From contig JAKZAN010000001.1 of the NCBI GenBank assembly GCA_023053545.1, forward strand, positions 9,444,565 to 9,508,564: 64,000 bases of DNA. Direction: 5' to 3'. The notes beneath the pieces are model-generated. The model made no database searches and was not told the origin of the DNA. It saw only the letters and a program-made list of their open reading frames with translations. This stretch comes from Lepidurus packardi. Its lineage: Eukaryota > Arthropoda > Branchiopoda > Notostraca > Triopsidae. Numbering within the stretch: position 1 is the stretch's first letter; each line of letters starts with the position of its first letter. Positions 63,855 through 64,000 of this stretch are shown here, in pieces. The translations under genes were made by a program, and so were the position numbers.

Positions 63855-64000
63855 TTACTTATTTACCGATGCAATCATTAACATTGATAAAGTTTCGTCA
63901 GACATTTGAGCTCTGTTTGGTCTCATCAATAATCCGCTTCGTGCCAGAAGTATCTCGAAGATCTTTCTGAGTTGCACAAAACTTGCACGTCGCCACCCAC
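63855..64000 (-). pseudogene. Fragment resembling a hAT transposase C-terminus, running off the window
   Basis: On the minus strand the frame entering at 64000 reads KIFEILLARSGLLMRPNRAQ then MSDETLSMLM and stops at 63857-63855. The GLLMRPxRxxMSxxxLxxLM arrangement resembles the C-terminal dimerisation region of hAT transposases (family knowledge, recognised by eye). The rest lies beyond the window, so whether it is intact is unknown. Confidence 0.45.

Overview
The window is eukaryotic nuclear DNA, almost certainly from an arthropod. Genes are split by many short GT-AG introns, mostly 50-150 bp. A Sidestep-family receptor and DEG/ENaC (pickpocket-type) channels point to arthropods, and the compact intron style would fit a crustacean such as Daphnia or another small-genome arthropod. 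That placement is inference; no species marker is present. Exon models were built by hand from reading frame, splice sites and recalled family sequence. Exon lengths and phases add up exactly in every intact model, and in FBXO7 they miss by exactly one base.

Layout: 1-7754 (-) Sidestep-like Ig/FN3 receptor, first exon(s) and cytoplasmic tail missing; 7755-10540 no recognised gene; 10541-13665 (+) FERRY3/C12orf4; 13666-28656 about 15 kb without a recognisable gene, holding a Tigger/pogo relic and a cluster of four GTCTAGAC palindromes; 28657-32614 (+) KAT7/HBO1 acetyltransferase; 33078-37473 (+) DHTKD1; 37626-38784 (-) an unrecognised acidic-tailed protein; 39107-40754 (+) CCS; 41368-43396 (+) SLC35B2 PAPS transporter; 43537-43938 (+) TMEM216/TMEM80-like protein; 44528-47064 (+) TMEM87; 47484-49065 (+) SLC35A3-type transporter; 50586-52506 (-) FBXO7 with an apparent one-base frameshift; 53155-54051 (+) PLEKHA3/FAPP1-like protein; 55694-57963 (-) intact DEG/ENaC channel; 58270-63490 (-) two decayed DEG/ENaC copies; 63855-64000 (-) a fragment resembling a hAT transposase C-terminus.

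Most genes are conserved housekeeping loci with unrelated roles: chromatin, mitochondrial lysine catabolism, copper delivery, ubiquitin ligase, endosomal mRNA transport. The 41-49 kb stretch is more coherent: four consecutive same-strand membrane-protein genes, three of them expected in the Golgi (two nucleotide-linked donor transporters and TMEM87). PLEKHA3, also Golgi-associated, lies a few kb on. The rightmost 8 kb behaves differently. A DEG/ENaC gene has duplicated in tandem and the copies are decaying, one of them split by a 789-bp inverted-repeat transposon with a perfect 8-bp target duplication. Four copies of one Tigger/pogo family are scattered through the window, three of them inside introns of conserved genes.

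I found no CRISPR array, rRNA, tRNA, viral gene or operon. The least explained items are the array decay, the 789-bp element, the palindrome cluster and the 347-residue unknown protein.
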